From: CAYWNA01 sp964459305
Lineage (GTDB): Bacteria > Planctomycetota > Planctomycetia > Pirellulales > Pirellulaceae
Direction of reading: 5' to 3'
NCBI GenBank assembly: GCA_964459305.1
Contig: CAYWNA010000063.1
Span: 1 to 58,407, forward strand
Length of the DNA stretch: 58,407 nt
Under the pieces are notes generated by a model, which saw only the letters and a program-made list of their open reading frames with translations, was not told the DNA's origin and made no database searches. This document shows, one piece after another, positions 42,362-51,391 of this stretch (position 1 is its first letter; the number at the start of each line of letters is the position of its first letter). A program made the position numbers and the translations under genes.

Positions 42362-44155
42362 TCAGACCGATTGTATTCCGGTGGAACCGGCGCTCCCCGA
42401 TGTCTCGTCCCAAGCGAACCATTGCGCCACCACCGCGAGCGCACCTTCCAGAAAGTCGTCCCGACACGCGTGGCGTTGGATTTTGCCGCTGGATGTCTTT
42501 GGTATGGAGCCGAAACGGACTAAAATAACTCCATCGGGTGGAAGTTCATGTTCAGCTGTCACGTTCCGACGGATCGTCTGAATGACGTCCGACCAGTCCT
42601 TATGGCGTTTGCGTTCCACTTCACTGACGATAATCAGGCGTTCGCGACCTTTCATGTCCACGGCAAAAGCCCCCACAGCCCCAGCTTGCAGGCGGTTGCT
42701 GGATCGCTCGACGGTCAATTCGATGTCTTGGGGGTAACGGTTCATGCCGCGGACGATGATCAGGTCTTTCAACCGGCCCGTGACGAACAACTCACCATCG
42801 TGCAAAAAGCCTAGGTCACCGGTTCTCAGATACGTGCCGGAAGTGCTGTCGGCCAGCTTCGCCTGGAACGTGTCTTGTGTAGCGCCCGGGTTGTTCCAGT
42901 AGCCCATTGCGACACTGGGACTGTCGACCCAGATTTCGCCCACGCGATCGTCGGGCAGGTGACGGTAGTTTACAGGATCCACGATGCGCACCTGTTGTTG
43001 CGGCAGAACCTGCCCGCAGCCAATCAGTCTTCTCGCGTCTTCATGATCGCGGTCAACTGAGACAATGCGATGTTCGTCCAGGGCTTTGCCGGAAAACGTA
43101 CGCAAGACCGGTGGTTCGCGTTTCTCACCTCCGGTGACGATCAGAGTGGTCTCTGCCATACCAAAGCACGGATACATCGCTTCCTGACGAAAACCGACGG
43201 GGGCGAATCGTTCGAGGAACTTGTCCAGCGTTGAGGCGCGGATCGGTTCGGCGCCGTTGAAAGCAACTTCCCAGGTACTGAGGTCAAGCCCTTCGAGTTG
43301 CTCATCGGTGACCTTTTGCGTGCAAAGGTCATAGGCGAAGTTCGGGCCGCCGCTGATCGTCACGCCGTATCGCGTAACGGTCCGCAGCCAGCGCACGGGT
43401 TTCTGAAGAAAGGCCAATGGAGACATCAGAACCATGGGCCGACCGGCGAACACCGGTTCGAGCACTCCGCCTACCAATCCCATATCGTGGTACGTGGGCA
43501 GCCACGACGTGCCGAGGCCGGTTTGCGTCGGTTCAAACCCACAGGCGATGATAAAGACATTGTGCATCATGTTGCGATGCGCCAGCATGACGCCTTTCGG
43601 AGTCCCCGTTGAACCTGACGTATACTGCAACGCCGCCAGCATATCGCCGTGGATTTCGGGCTCTTCCCAGTCGTCGGCCAGTTCCGCGGGAACTTGGTCT
43701 GTCGCCAGCCAGGCAAGGTCCTTCAGATGCGGCGCCTCGTCCAGTAGCCCAGACACTCGGTTGGTCACGTCGTGGACCGTCAACGCCGCCTTCGCCTCGG
43801 CATCGTCGGAGATGGCTTGGATGCGAGTCATGTTGCGGTTTCGTCGCGGAGGATAGGCGGGGATCGCCACCACCCCTGCGTATAAGCACCCAAAGAACCC
43901 GGCGACGAAATCCAAGCCAGGGGGGTACAGCAGCAACGCTCGCCGGCCCTTCAGGCCCAGCAACTGAAGTTTCCGGGCAATCGCGCGCGCCTTTTCGTCC
44001 AACTGCTTGAACGTCCAACATATCTCGTCGCGATCACCATCGGTCAGGAAGTAGAATGCCGCATTCGCAGGTTCATTCTCCGCCCAATAGCGCAGGCAAT
44101 CCACCATGTTTGTTGTGACAGCCGGATGGTGGCCGAAGAAACGATCGAGATTCAC
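42362..44155 (-). CDS. Fatty-acyl-AMP ligase (FAAL) family protein
   Basis: 597 aa, GTG start with GGAG upstream; an ATG at 44107 is an alternative without a ribosome site. It activates a fatty acid as acyl-adenylate. ANL motifs: YTSGSTGTPKGVMLAHRN (phosphate loop), GTSWLPTYHDMGLVGG, GPNFAYDLC, GEIWVDSPSVAMGYWN and YLRTGDLGFLHDGELFVTGRLKDLI. The GLDFVAGFFGCLYAG and VAIPAYPPRR signatures are typical of FAALs, which pass acyl-AMP to an acyl carrier protein. No carrier protein, PKS or NRPS gene lies nearby, so the acceptor is unknown. Confidence 0.93.
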   Translation of the reverse strand: MNLDRFFGHHPAVTTNMVDCLRYWAENEPANAAFYFLTDGDRDEICWTFKQLDEKARAIARKLQLLGLKGRRALLLYPPGLDFVAGFFGCLYAGVVAIPAYPPRRNRNMTRIQAISDDAEAKAALTVHDVTNRVSGLLDEAPHLKDLAWLATDQVPAELADDWEEPEIHGDMLAALQYTSGSTGTPKGVMLAHRNMMHNVFIIACGFEPTQTGLGTSWLPTYHDMGLVGGVLEPVFAGRPMVLMSPLAFLQKPVRWLRTVTRYGVTISGGPNFAYDLCTQKVTDEQLEGLDLSTWEVAFNGAEPIRASTLDKFLERFAPVGFRQEAMYPCFGMAETTLIVTGGEKREPPVLRTFSGKALDEHRIVSVDRDHEDARRLIGCGQVLPQQQVRIVDPVNYRHLPDDRVGEIWVDSPSVAMGYWNNPGATQDTFQAKLADSTSGTYLRTGDLGFLHDGELFVTGRLKDLIIVRGMNRYPQDIELTVERSSNRLQAGAVGAFAVDMKGRERLIIVSEVERKRHKDWSDVIQTIRRNVTAEHELPPDGVILVRFGSIPKTSSGKIQRHACRDDFLEGALAVVAQWFAWDETSGSAGSTGIQSV

Positions 44156-44686
44156 GGTTCTGTCTGCTCCTGCACGATCGCTTTATGGTGAGGTCAGTTC
44201 AGGCTGGCCAAGTGAGTTGGGGGGAGACAGATACAATCAAAGTAGCCGTCGCAAACACTCGGCCGATCCCCATACAGGCTCACCTCTTACCAGTTGAGGC
44301 ACAAACCCACGGATAAATGATGTATGGCTGTCAGGCTCGGCTGCAACAAAGCGAGCCGCGAGTCACATTACTATTTGCGCATTTACCGCCCTGTCGTCAA
44401 CTATCGGAGCAAGCAATCGAGAAAAATTGCCGCAAGTCGAGACGGCCGACTAGTCGGCACAATCGTCATATTCGTTTTAGACCCTCTTATGCTACACCAT
44501 TGTGAGCTTTTGCGTGAAGACAGCGGAATCCTGAAAGCAGATCGTCGCCGTGTTCTCCGAACTCGGTGCCTCCCCTCACCGACCGCGGAGAGGACGGCGG
44601 CATACGCGAGAGTTATTTCTCGGCGGATCCTTGACGACCTTCGCCATCGACCATTTCCGGGGCGATGCCGAAGCCTTAGCAGGCGC
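44156..44686. other. Intergenic region, no gene seen
   Basis: Between the FAAL start and the terminator of the Cys-rich gene. I see no convincing gene, hairpin or repeat. Promoter of the FAAL gene is probably just upstream of 44155. Confidence 0.4.
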
Positions 44687-44725
44687 AAAAAAAACGGTCT
44701 GTCCGAAACGCATCCGGACAGACCG
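44687..44725 (-). terminator. Intrinsic terminator of the Cys-rich gene
   Basis: On the minus strand an 11-bp stem (CGGTCTGTCCG / CGGACAGACCG) with an 8-nt loop is followed by a run of eight T. It lies 31 nt past the stop of the gene at 44757-45611 and is the clearest Rho-independent terminator in the window. Confidence 0.95.
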
Positions 44726-44756
44726 CTTGTCGTCGTAGCCTTAAGGCCAAGCCAAC

Positions 44757-45611
44757 TTAGCGGACCAAATTGGTGCTCGCGTGAATAACACGTCGTTGAC
44801 TTCTCAGGAAGGCAGAAGGATCGACCACGGGGGCCGGCGGGGCGGGAGCTTCGGCTTCCGCGTCCGCTTCGACCTCTACCTTACCACCTTTGACGTCAGC
44901 GCCACAGCCTTTGCTGTCGCAGCCTTTGTCGCAGCACTTGGGCCTGCAGAAGATCCGTTCCAGCAAGGAGGGACCGCAGCAGGTCTTCGGGGCGCAGCCC
45001 TTACCTTTGCCATCGCAACCCTTGTCGCAGCAGCCCTTCGGGGGGCAGCACTTCTTCGGGGCGCAGCAGGTCTTCGGAGCGCAGCAGTCTTTACCTTTGC
45101 CATCGCAGCCCTTGTCGCCGCAGCCCTTGTGGGCGCAGCAGGTCTTGAGTCGGCTAAAAAGCGGCTTGCAGCAGGTCTTCGGAGCGCAGGCGGTCTTCGG
45201 AGCGCAGCAGCCCTTACCTTTGCCATCGCAGCCCTTGTCGCCGCAGCCCTTGGGGGCGCAGCAGGTGCTCAGACGGCTGAAGAGCGGCTTGCAGCAGGTC
45301 TTCGGAGCGCAGGCAGTCTTCGGACCGCAGCAGTCCTTGCCTTTGCCATCGCAGCCTTTGGGCGCACAGGCCGTCTTCGGAGCGCAGCACGTGTTAAGAC
45401 GGCTGAGCAAAGACGGGCCACAGCATGTCTTGGGCGCGCAAGCGGTCTTCGGAGCGCAACACTTGGGTGCGCAGCAGTCTTTTTGCGCACAGTCGCCCTT
45501 CTGGACGCAGCCGTTTGCGCCAAGCATTCGGTCGAGCAAGTCGAAGCCGAAGCTTGAGGTACTCAAGCCTAGGCCGAGTACCAGTGATGCAATAAGAATG
45601 TTCCACTTCAT
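44757..45611 (-). CDS. Secreted Cys-rich tandem-repeat protein
   Basis: 284 aa from the ATG at 45611, preceded by AAAGGAGA. MKWNILIASLVLGLGLSTSS is a signal peptide. The mature chain has 48 cysteines by my count, mostly in CC pairs within CCAPKTC, GCGDKGCDGKGKGCC and similar blocks. Blocks are separated by a hydrophobic-Leu-x-Arg spacer that recurs: LLDRML, LLSRLN, LFSRLS, LFSRLK, LLERIF. A Val/Glu/Ala-rich tail follows and ends HASTNLVR. This could be a disulfide-linked or metal-binding envelope component; planctomycete walls are Cys-rich. It resembles no enzyme. A strong terminator follows. Confidence 0.9.
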   Translation of the reverse strand: MKWNILIASLVLGLGLSTSSFGFDLLDRMLGANGCVQKGDCAQKDCCAPKCCAPKTACAPKTCCGPSLLSRLNTCCAPKTACAPKGCDGKGKDCCGPKTACAPKTCCKPLFSRLSTCCAPKGCGDKGCDGKGKGCCAPKTACAPKTCCKPLFSRLKTCCAHKGCGDKGCDGKGKDCCAPKTCCAPKKCCPPKGCCDKGCDGKGKGCAPKTCCGPSLLERIFCRPKCCDKGCDSKGCGADVKGGKVEVEADAEAEAPAPPAPVVDPSAFLRSQRRVIHASTNLVR

Positions 45612-46185
45612 AGAGCCATGTCTCCTTTTGCAATGGAACAGGGGAAATCGTACTGGTGGATCTTCCGTCTGAGCCATAGTGCGTTATCATGTCACCGACA
45701 TACTGTGCAGTGGATGACGGCACTGAATCGTTGATGGGTCCACTTGGCCAAGGGGACCGATCTGGGTCGCGTGGTTGTGGGTGGCGTATCGGGGGTAGTT
45801 AGCCGAACCTCCGAAGCAAACGGTCGGTATCACCAGAACCGGTCGAGCCATTCCTTGACTCGATTAAGTCCGCCGGTTGGACTGGCACGTTGCCTAATAC
45901 CTTGTGGGACCAGACGAACACACCAGTTGACATGAAGGGTATCGGCGTCGTCTGATGAACCCCTTGAGGGTTCGGAACCAATTTTCCGCAAATGCTTTAT
46001 GGCAACGGTCTTAACGAAATCGTCGGTGCTGCAGATTGGTGAAACCGTGACGATTATCCGACTCGAAAACTGCGGGCATGTTTAAACAGTGCCGGTTAGA
46101 TAAACACTAACGAAGCGGAATGCGGCTGGAGGTGAACTGTCAAATCCCACCCGCGTTGGATCTGGTGAATCGGAGTTGAGTATCG
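45612..46185. other. Divergent intergenic region
   Basis: About 570 nt between the Cys-rich gene and the RNase HII-like gene. It contains the ribosome site of the first (AAAGGAGA) and GGAG before the ATG at 46186. I see no other gene or repeat. Confidence 0.4.
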
Positions 46186-47151
46186 ATGGCATACCTGATC
46201 GGAACCGATGAAGCCGGCTATGGCCCGAACTTGGGGCCGCTCCTCATCTCCGCCACAGTCTGGCGCATTCCCGATCAACTGAGTCGAGAGGATCTGTACA
46301 CACTGCTTGACGAAGTGGTGTCCCGACGACCGACGAGCCGCCAGGATTCGCCGAGTGTGCCAATCGCGGACTCCAAAGCGCTATACAATTCCGGAAGCGG
46401 GCTGGGGGCGTTGGAGTACGGCGTTTTCGTCGCGTTGGCCGCAGCGGGACTCATGCCGGCCAGTTGGCGTGACGCGTGGAGTCTGCTTGCGCCACAGTGT
46501 CAATCGATACTTCAGACGGCCCCGTGGTACGCCGAGTTTGACCAGGAACTGCCTCTGGAAACCAATCCCGAAACGCTGCAGCGTCTGACTGCAGCTTTTC
46601 GCAAGCGCTTGGAGGAAATCCCACTGGAGCTGATAACCGTCCGTTCGGTCGCTGTCTTTCCAGAGCGATTCAACGAGTTGGTGGAGCGGTTCGGCAGCAA
46701 AGGTCTAGTCTTGTCCAGGCTGACGATTGGGCTAATTGGGCAAATACTGCCGACGCTCGCCGACGAATCCGTTCAGGTTCAGTGCGACAAGCACGGTGGC
46801 CGGAATAAGTACGGTTCTTTGCTTCAGGAAGAATTCCCTGACCCTCTGGTTGAAATCTGGGGTGAGAGCCGCTCGCAGAGCGTCTACAGATGGGGCCCAG
46901 AACACCGGCGGATTGAAGCTCGTTTTGTCGCCAAGGGCGAGTCTTTCCTGCCAACCGCCCTGGCATCAATGGTCTCCAAGTATTTGCGGGAACTAGCGAT
47001 GACAGCATTCAATACGTTCTGGCGGCAACACGTGCCGGGCCTCAGGCCCACAGCCGGCTACCCCGTCGACGCACGCCGTTTCCGGGAGGAAATCGTGGAA
47101 TGCCAAGAAAAATTGGGCGTCGCAGACCGTGTGCTTTGGCGAAACCGTTGA
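46186..47151 (+). CDS. Divergent RNase HII-like protein
   Basis: 321 aa, against ~200 for E. coli RNase HII. All RNase HII landmarks occur in order: GTDEAGYGPNLGPLL (D8, E9; the GRG motif is GYG here), ADSKALY (D62-S63-K64), QCDKHGG (D201), KGESFLPTALASMVSKYLREL (usual KGDS is KGES, E252) and AGYPVDARRF (291-300, the HKGYPT block). RNase HII cuts RNA at ribonucleotides in DNA. About 100 extra residues sit between the second and third blocks. GYG and KGES changes affect substrate recognition and one acidic ligand, so specificity or activity may differ. Homology is by motif order, not an alignment program. Confidence 0.8.
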   Translation: MAYLIGTDEAGYGPNLGPLLISATVWRIPDQLSREDLYTLLDEVVSRRPTSRQDSPSVPIADSKALYNSGSGLGALEYGVFVALAAAGLMPASWRDAWSLLAPQCQSILQTAPWYAEFDQELPLETNPETLQRLTAAFRKRLEEIPLELITVRSVAVFPERFNELVERFGSKGLVLSRLTIGLIGQILPTLADESVQVQCDKHGGRNKYGSLLQEEFPDPLVEIWGESRSQSVYRWGPEHRRIEARFVAKGESFLPTALASMVSKYLRELAMTAFNTFWRQHVPGLRPTAGYPVDARRFREEIVECQEKLGVADRVLWRNR

Positions 47152-47819
47152 GTAGTGGCGAAAGACGAGTGGTGGGTGGCGAGTGACAAGTGGCAGAACG
47201 TGGTGCCTCGCAACTCCGTTCCTGCGCCCGCTAGCATCCCGCCGGTTACGTTCGGTCTTGCCGCAGCCCGCCCGATCTCGTAGACTTCCCCGCCCGGTAT
47301 CGTCGGTTCTGAGACGAACAGCAAGGCTGGTGTGGTAAATCATCCGGAAAGTCGATACGTTTGGAGAAATACGACGGAGTAGCACTCGCAGGATGGCAGT
47401 GAGCGACACGGGACCCCATCGGCGGGAGGAACGACAGTCGCGGGCGAAGGGCTGCACGTCGCAAAGATTCACTCAGCGTTACCTTTCGGAAACGTAGTCT
47501 GTTCGTAGCTGGATGACGAATCACTGTTTTGCGCTACAGGCTGCAAAAACGGCCCTGGCGCACGTTACCGGCACAAGGAGATGGCACGGAGTTTCGGTTG
47601 AATCGTCCTCGGGGGCTGGCCGATAAGTGGGAGTGTTCTCTTGAATGCGATCGCAACGTCAACTCCCCGGCGACGGACAGCGCTCTTCGACATGGAATGC
47701 GACGCTAATAGACAACGCTGTGAGGTATGATAGTGTGAGAACCTCTGTGGGGTCGTGCACGAGTACCGATTGACGATCTTCAACCTGGCTCTCACAATAG
47801 ATGGGGGAGAGAGAGAACG
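47152..47819. other. Intergenic region, no gene seen
   Basis: Contains a low-complexity GTGGCGA/GTGGTGGGTGGCGAGTG stretch at 47156-47195, a type of dispersed repeat, and nothing else recognisable. The ribosome site for the FlgM-like gene (GGGGGAGAG) is at its right end. Confidence 0.4.
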
Positions 47820-48101
47820 ATGCAAATCCACGGTCTCGCGCATCTTCATGGTGCCCAGCCAATCAACGGTCCGCATCGAACGCAAGGTGCCGGTCCCACT
47901 CAGCAAACCGACGCCTGGACGGGCGTGGACGAACTGGATATTTCGCAAGAAGCGGATCTGGTGAGTCGAGTGAGGGACCTGCCCGATGTGCGCTCGGATC
48001 GCGTGGCGCAGATTAGGGCGGAAATCGCAGCCGGCGTCTACGAAACGGACGAGAAGCTGGATATTGCCCTGGGCCGCCTGCTAGACGAAACGAGCGGCTG
48101 A
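47820..48101 (+). CDS. flgM: FlgM-like anti-sigma-28 factor
   Basis: 93 aa, with GGGGGAGAGA upstream. The first ~45 residues are low-complexity, the rest is the FlgM domain: LVSRVRDLPDVRSDRVAQIR and AEIAAGVYETDEKLDIALGRLL. FlgM holds sigma-28 (FliA) until the flagellar hook is complete. No flagellar gene is near, so it is a solitary regulator here, as often in planctomycetes. Confidence 0.82.
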   Translation: MQIHGLAHLHGAQPINGPHRTQGAGPTQQTDAWTGVDELDISQEADLVSRVRDLPDVRSDRVAQIRAEIAAGVYETDEKLDIALGRLLDETSG

Positions 48102-48249
48102 TGGCGGCGCTTTCGCTGTCGCTCGCGGCTTGTAACGCATCGAAGCCGCACGATCGGTCTCACGGCCGTGGGTGCCACGCTTGTAATCGAGGGCACGGTA
48201 CTTAGAATCACAACAAGACCACAGCGCCCCCTCACGGCCGACGCAAGCT

Positions 48250-48753
48250 ATGTCTGAAGAGCAATCTCTAGGTACGGTTCAAGTCACACTCACGCCGCAG
48301 CAGCGATTCGCGGAATATCTTCAAAGTCGCGGGATGCGAAACACAGAGCAGCGGCGGATTCTGATCGAGCACGTCTTCAGCCATCATCAGCACTTCGATG
48401 CCGACCAGCTCATAGCGCAATTGCCCGCCAAGGGAGACCCCCGATACGTCAGCCGGCCGACGGTCTATCGCACCTTGGCCGAGTTCGTCGATGCCGGACT
48501 GTTGAGGAGATTCGAGTTGGACGGTAGGGGCGTCTACGAGCACGACTACGGCTATCCGCAACACGACCATCTCTACTGCAAGCAGTGTCAGCGACTATTC
48601 GAATTCAAGAGCGACGATCTCGTCGAACTGCGCGATCGCGTGGCCCGCGAACAGAACTTCCGCGTCTCAGGCCACCGTCTGATCGTTCATGGCGTCTGTG
48701 CGGAGTGTGGCAACACGAGACGTCGCACGAAACGCAAAGTGGATGTTGTCTGA
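48250..48753 (+). CDS. Fur-family metal-dependent repressor
   Basis: 167 aa. N-terminal winged helix: RFAEYLQSRGMRNTEQRRILIEHVF and VSRPTVYRTLAEFVDAGLLRR. C-terminal metal region: YGYPQHDHLYCKQCQRLFEF (HDH and CxxC) and GVCAECG near the end. The CxxC pair plus CAEC make the structural zinc site of Fur/Zur/PerR proteins. Which metal it senses cannot be told from sequence. Confidence 0.95.
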   Translation: MSEEQSLGTVQVTLTPQQRFAEYLQSRGMRNTEQRRILIEHVFSHHQHFDADQLIAQLPAKGDPRYVSRPTVYRTLAEFVDAGLLRRFELDGRGVYEHDYGYPQHDHLYCKQCQRLFEFKSDDLVELRDRVAREQNFRVSGHRLIVHGVCAECGNTRRRTKRKVDVV

Positions 48754-48794
48754 ATCAAGATCTGGTCCGAGATTCCCTCTATCGCGACGTCTGA

Positions 48795-51041
48795 TCACCG
48801 CTGTCCACCCTCACCCAACAGCCAGCCAACCACGGCACCGTGCGTTTCCTCCGGCTTTCCCTCGAAGGTGGTCAATATGCTACGGTTACCACTGGCTTGG
48901 TAAGCTGCGTCAACGAATGCAGCAGCGCCGCTGCCTTCGCCGGCCAGCCACAGCGACGTTGGGGCGGCGACGGCCAGCATGCCCGGCAAATCGTGATACT
49001 TCGCCCCGCTGGGCAGGAAATCGGGAGAGTGGATGTCGAGCACGTCTCCGAAACGAAATCCGGCCGTGTCGACAGCGGCCTTTGTCACCGCGTCGCGCGC
49101 CTGCGCGCGAGCTGCAGCGGCCCAGTGGCCGGAACCGTCGATCCCGACTAAGTCGACTTTTTTCGACTTAGGTCCTCGATCACGGGCAAAGGCAATGGCG
49201 GTCAGCACATCGTGAACGCGCCGAGAAAACAGCGTGTGGTTGAAGCCAAATGTGTAGGCGGCAGCCTCGCGAGGGTTGCTCACTCGCTGTGTCTTGGTGA
49301 TGGGATTGCCGTCTGCTAGAAACTCACCTTGGTAAAGCAGGTCGACGCCCATGACCGTAGCTCCCGCCTCCAGCAGTCGACGAATTGGCGGCTTCGGCGC
49401 GCCGTCGTCTTGAAATAGCCCCGATTTGCCGTCCTTGTGAAGCCAGACAACAGTTTGATGTTTCAAATCCTTGGGGCGCAGCAACACGGCAGGAAGTTCG
49501 CTACCCTGTCGCCTGTTACGCAGAAAACCGGAAATGATCGAGTACCGCCCCTCGTCGGTTTCCCCGGTCTGTTCGAACTCGACATCCTTCGCCGCTGGCA
49601 GGCCTTCTCCGATCACCGCATCGATGGCGCCGCCAACGAATTCCTTGTATCGTTCGAGGGAAACGCCGTCCTTCGGTCTGGCCACGTCCAACTGCTCTTC
49701 TGCGTCTTCGTGCCACCAACGCAACAAGTCTCGTTCGAACTGCTCGCCGCCTTCCGGTTTCGGATGCTCGTCGTCCCAAACCGTGAGTTGTTCGGGTGTC
49801 AGTCGGGGGTAGTCCTCTTCGACAATCGGCTCAGCGTGCCCCAGGTGAAGATGTTCGTTCACCCAATGGTACATGCCCGCACGGCTGACGTAGTTGTAGT
49901 TGTGCTTGAAGTGCGTCAACGAAAGAAGTTTGACCTTACCCGCCGCACCGAGCATCTTGTAGTGCCTTTCGAGTTCAGGAAACCCTTTCGTATCCATCTC
50001 CTTGGTCCAGTCGTCGGCGGAGGTCAGGCAAAGTGGTTGGGGAGCGAACAGGCCGGCAAACTCCACGTTGCCGGTTCCGATTCGCAATAGACAGCAGTTC
50101 TCGCAGGTGCAGCCGCCTTGCATGGCTGTCGAGACCATCACCGCGGGAATCGACACGCGGACGCGCGGCTCCAGTGCACTGAGGATGAACGTTTGAGTGC
50201 CCCCGCCGCTTGCGCCGGTCACGGCGATGCGATCCGGATCAACGTCGGAAAATGTGGTAATGAAGTCCACGGCTCTAATCGAATTGTACGTCTGCATGCC
50301 CATGACCGACTGTGCGTGAGCTTCCGCTTGGGGGCTGAACAACCCCCATCGCTCGCGCGTATTCATCTCCGGTCGCTGTTTGGCAAAGCGGTGGGCAAGC
50401 TCATAAGAGATCTGCACGCTGTCGGCGTAGCCGATCATGTCGTAGTGGAACACCACACATCCCAAACGGGCAAGCTGTACGCAACGCGCCTGCAGCGGGC
50501 TGCGGCCTCCGTCTTCGAAACGCTCGGCGCCCTGCACAATCTGCCGGCGGACCCCAACCTCCCCGGCATCGTGAAAGCGACCGTTTGACCAATGCCCGTG
50601 GGGGCAGAGCACGCCTGGGAACTTGCCCGACTTACCCTTCGGCCGATACAGGTTGCCGGTCACGAAAAAGCCGGGAAAGCTCTCGAAGTACGCTTTCTCG
50701 ACGGTGTAATCACCTTGGTCAATGGAGCCGTGAATGACCGGATTCAAAGGCGTCTTTGTGGGCATTGGCCACAGACCGAGGGCAACAAGCATCTTCCGTC
50801 GCAGTTCGTCGGCGCGACGTTCCCACTGCTGTTTGGACTCGGCAGGCATGAAAGGGAAGTAGCCGTTCAAGTCTTTCAGCGGCTCCAACCGTTCATCGGC
50901 TGGTAGCTGGCCGGGCGGCAACACCCGTGGACCCGCCGCCTTCAAAGCTTGCGGCAAAATGATGGCGGCCGCAACGACCACGAGCCAAGAAAAACGTCGG
51001 CTACTGATACTTCTGTGTTCAGTCTCACACGGCAAACGCAT
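48795..51041 (-). CDS. Secreted two-domain acetyl-xylan-esterase-like alpha/beta-hydrolase
   Basis: 748 aa from the ATG at 51041, preceded by AAAGGGG. The longer frame to 51200 begins inside a palindromic repeat and is rejected. A signal segment (WLVVVAAAIILPQALKA) follows a short charged start. The first hydrolase domain has FPGVLCPHGHWSNGRF, the GASGGGTQTFIL nucleophile elbow (Ser) and THFKHNYNYVSR (His); it looks like acetyl-xylan esterase / dienelactone-hydrolase. The second half repeats the fold: LRPKDLKHQTVVWLH, GIDGSGHWAAAARAQ (degenerate elbow) and HSPDF. One active and one probably inactive domain is likely. Confidence 0.85.
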   Translation of the reverse strand: MRLPCETEHRSISSRRFSWLVVVAAAIILPQALKAAGPRVLPPGQLPADERLEPLKDLNGYFPFMPAESKQQWERRADELRRKMLVALGLWPMPTKTPLNPVIHGSIDQGDYTVEKAYFESFPGFFVTGNLYRPKGKSGKFPGVLCPHGHWSNGRFHDAGEVGVRRQIVQGAERFEDGGRSPLQARCVQLARLGCVVFHYDMIGYADSVQISYELAHRFAKQRPEMNTRERWGLFSPQAEAHAQSVMGMQTYNSIRAVDFITTFSDVDPDRIAVTGASGGGTQTFILSALEPRVRVSIPAVMVSTAMQGGCTCENCCLLRIGTGNVEFAGLFAPQPLCLTSADDWTKEMDTKGFPELERHYKMLGAAGKVKLLSLTHFKHNYNYVSRAGMYHWVNEHLHLGHAEPIVEEDYPRLTPEQLTVWDDEHPKPEGGEQFERDLLRWWHEDAEEQLDVARPKDGVSLERYKEFVGGAIDAVIGEGLPAAKDVEFEQTGETDEGRYSIISGFLRNRRQGSELPAVLLRPKDLKHQTVVWLHKDGKSGLFQDDGAPKPPIRRLLEAGATVMGVDLLYQGEFLADGNPITKTQRVSNPREAAAYTFGFNHTLFSRRVHDVLTAIAFARDRGPKSKKVDLVGIDGSGHWAAAARAQARDAVTKAAVDTAGFRFGDVLDIHSPDFLPSGAKYHDLPGMLAVAAPTSLWLAGEGSGAAAFVDAAYQASGNRSILTTFEGKPEETHGAVVGWLLGEGGQR

Positions 51042-51120
51042 GGCAAAGCCCCTTTTTGAGTCGAGAGATACAGGGAAATCGTCGCGTCCATCGGCGACCA
51101 CACGATTTCCCGATTCCGGA

Positions 51121-51204
51121 TCGTTTAACCGCGACCCGCCAGGGGAGCGCGTGCGAGCGACGATGATTACCCACGCGCTCCCCTGGCGGGTCGCGGTCAA
51201 ACGA
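51121..51204. repeat. Palindromic repeat, family A copy 5
   Basis: TCGTTTAACCGCGACCCGCC plus AGGGGAGCGCG, loop TGCGAGCGACGATGATTACC, then the complement. It shares arm and loop with copy 1 at 6593-6676. Confidence 0.92.
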
Positions 51205-51391
51205 GTAAGCTCCTACATCTTCGATTCTACAAATGCGTAGTTTAGATTACCGCAAGACGACTTGCCAGCAACCGCCAAAGTCGAATCTAATAGGTCTTAC
51301 TGAATTGTCGTGTCGGGGTCGCCACGTCCTCCGCCGCTTGGCTCGTCCAGGTACGTGGCTCGGCAACTCGCATTGGAGGCATTTGGCCGCT

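Noticed and set aside
44900..45550. Regularly spaced direct DNA repeats that could suggest a CRISPR array
   Set aside because: The repeats are codon-based units of the Cys-rich protein, with variable length and no unique spacers.
44890..45672. Long open frame opposite the Cys-rich gene, Gln/Val/Phe-rich
   Set aside because: Antisense translation of the Cys-rich repeats; no start site and the sense gene has signal peptide, ribosome site and terminator.
47565..47948. Minus-strand frame opposite the FlgM-like gene
   Set aside because: Composition is not protein-like, and the plus-strand FlgM domain is recognisable.
51042..51200. N-terminal extension of the large esterase (TATRQGSAWV-type peptide)
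   Set aside because: The peptide is the translation of the family A repeat; the same peptide appears beside other copies. The ATG at 51041 starts a signal peptide.
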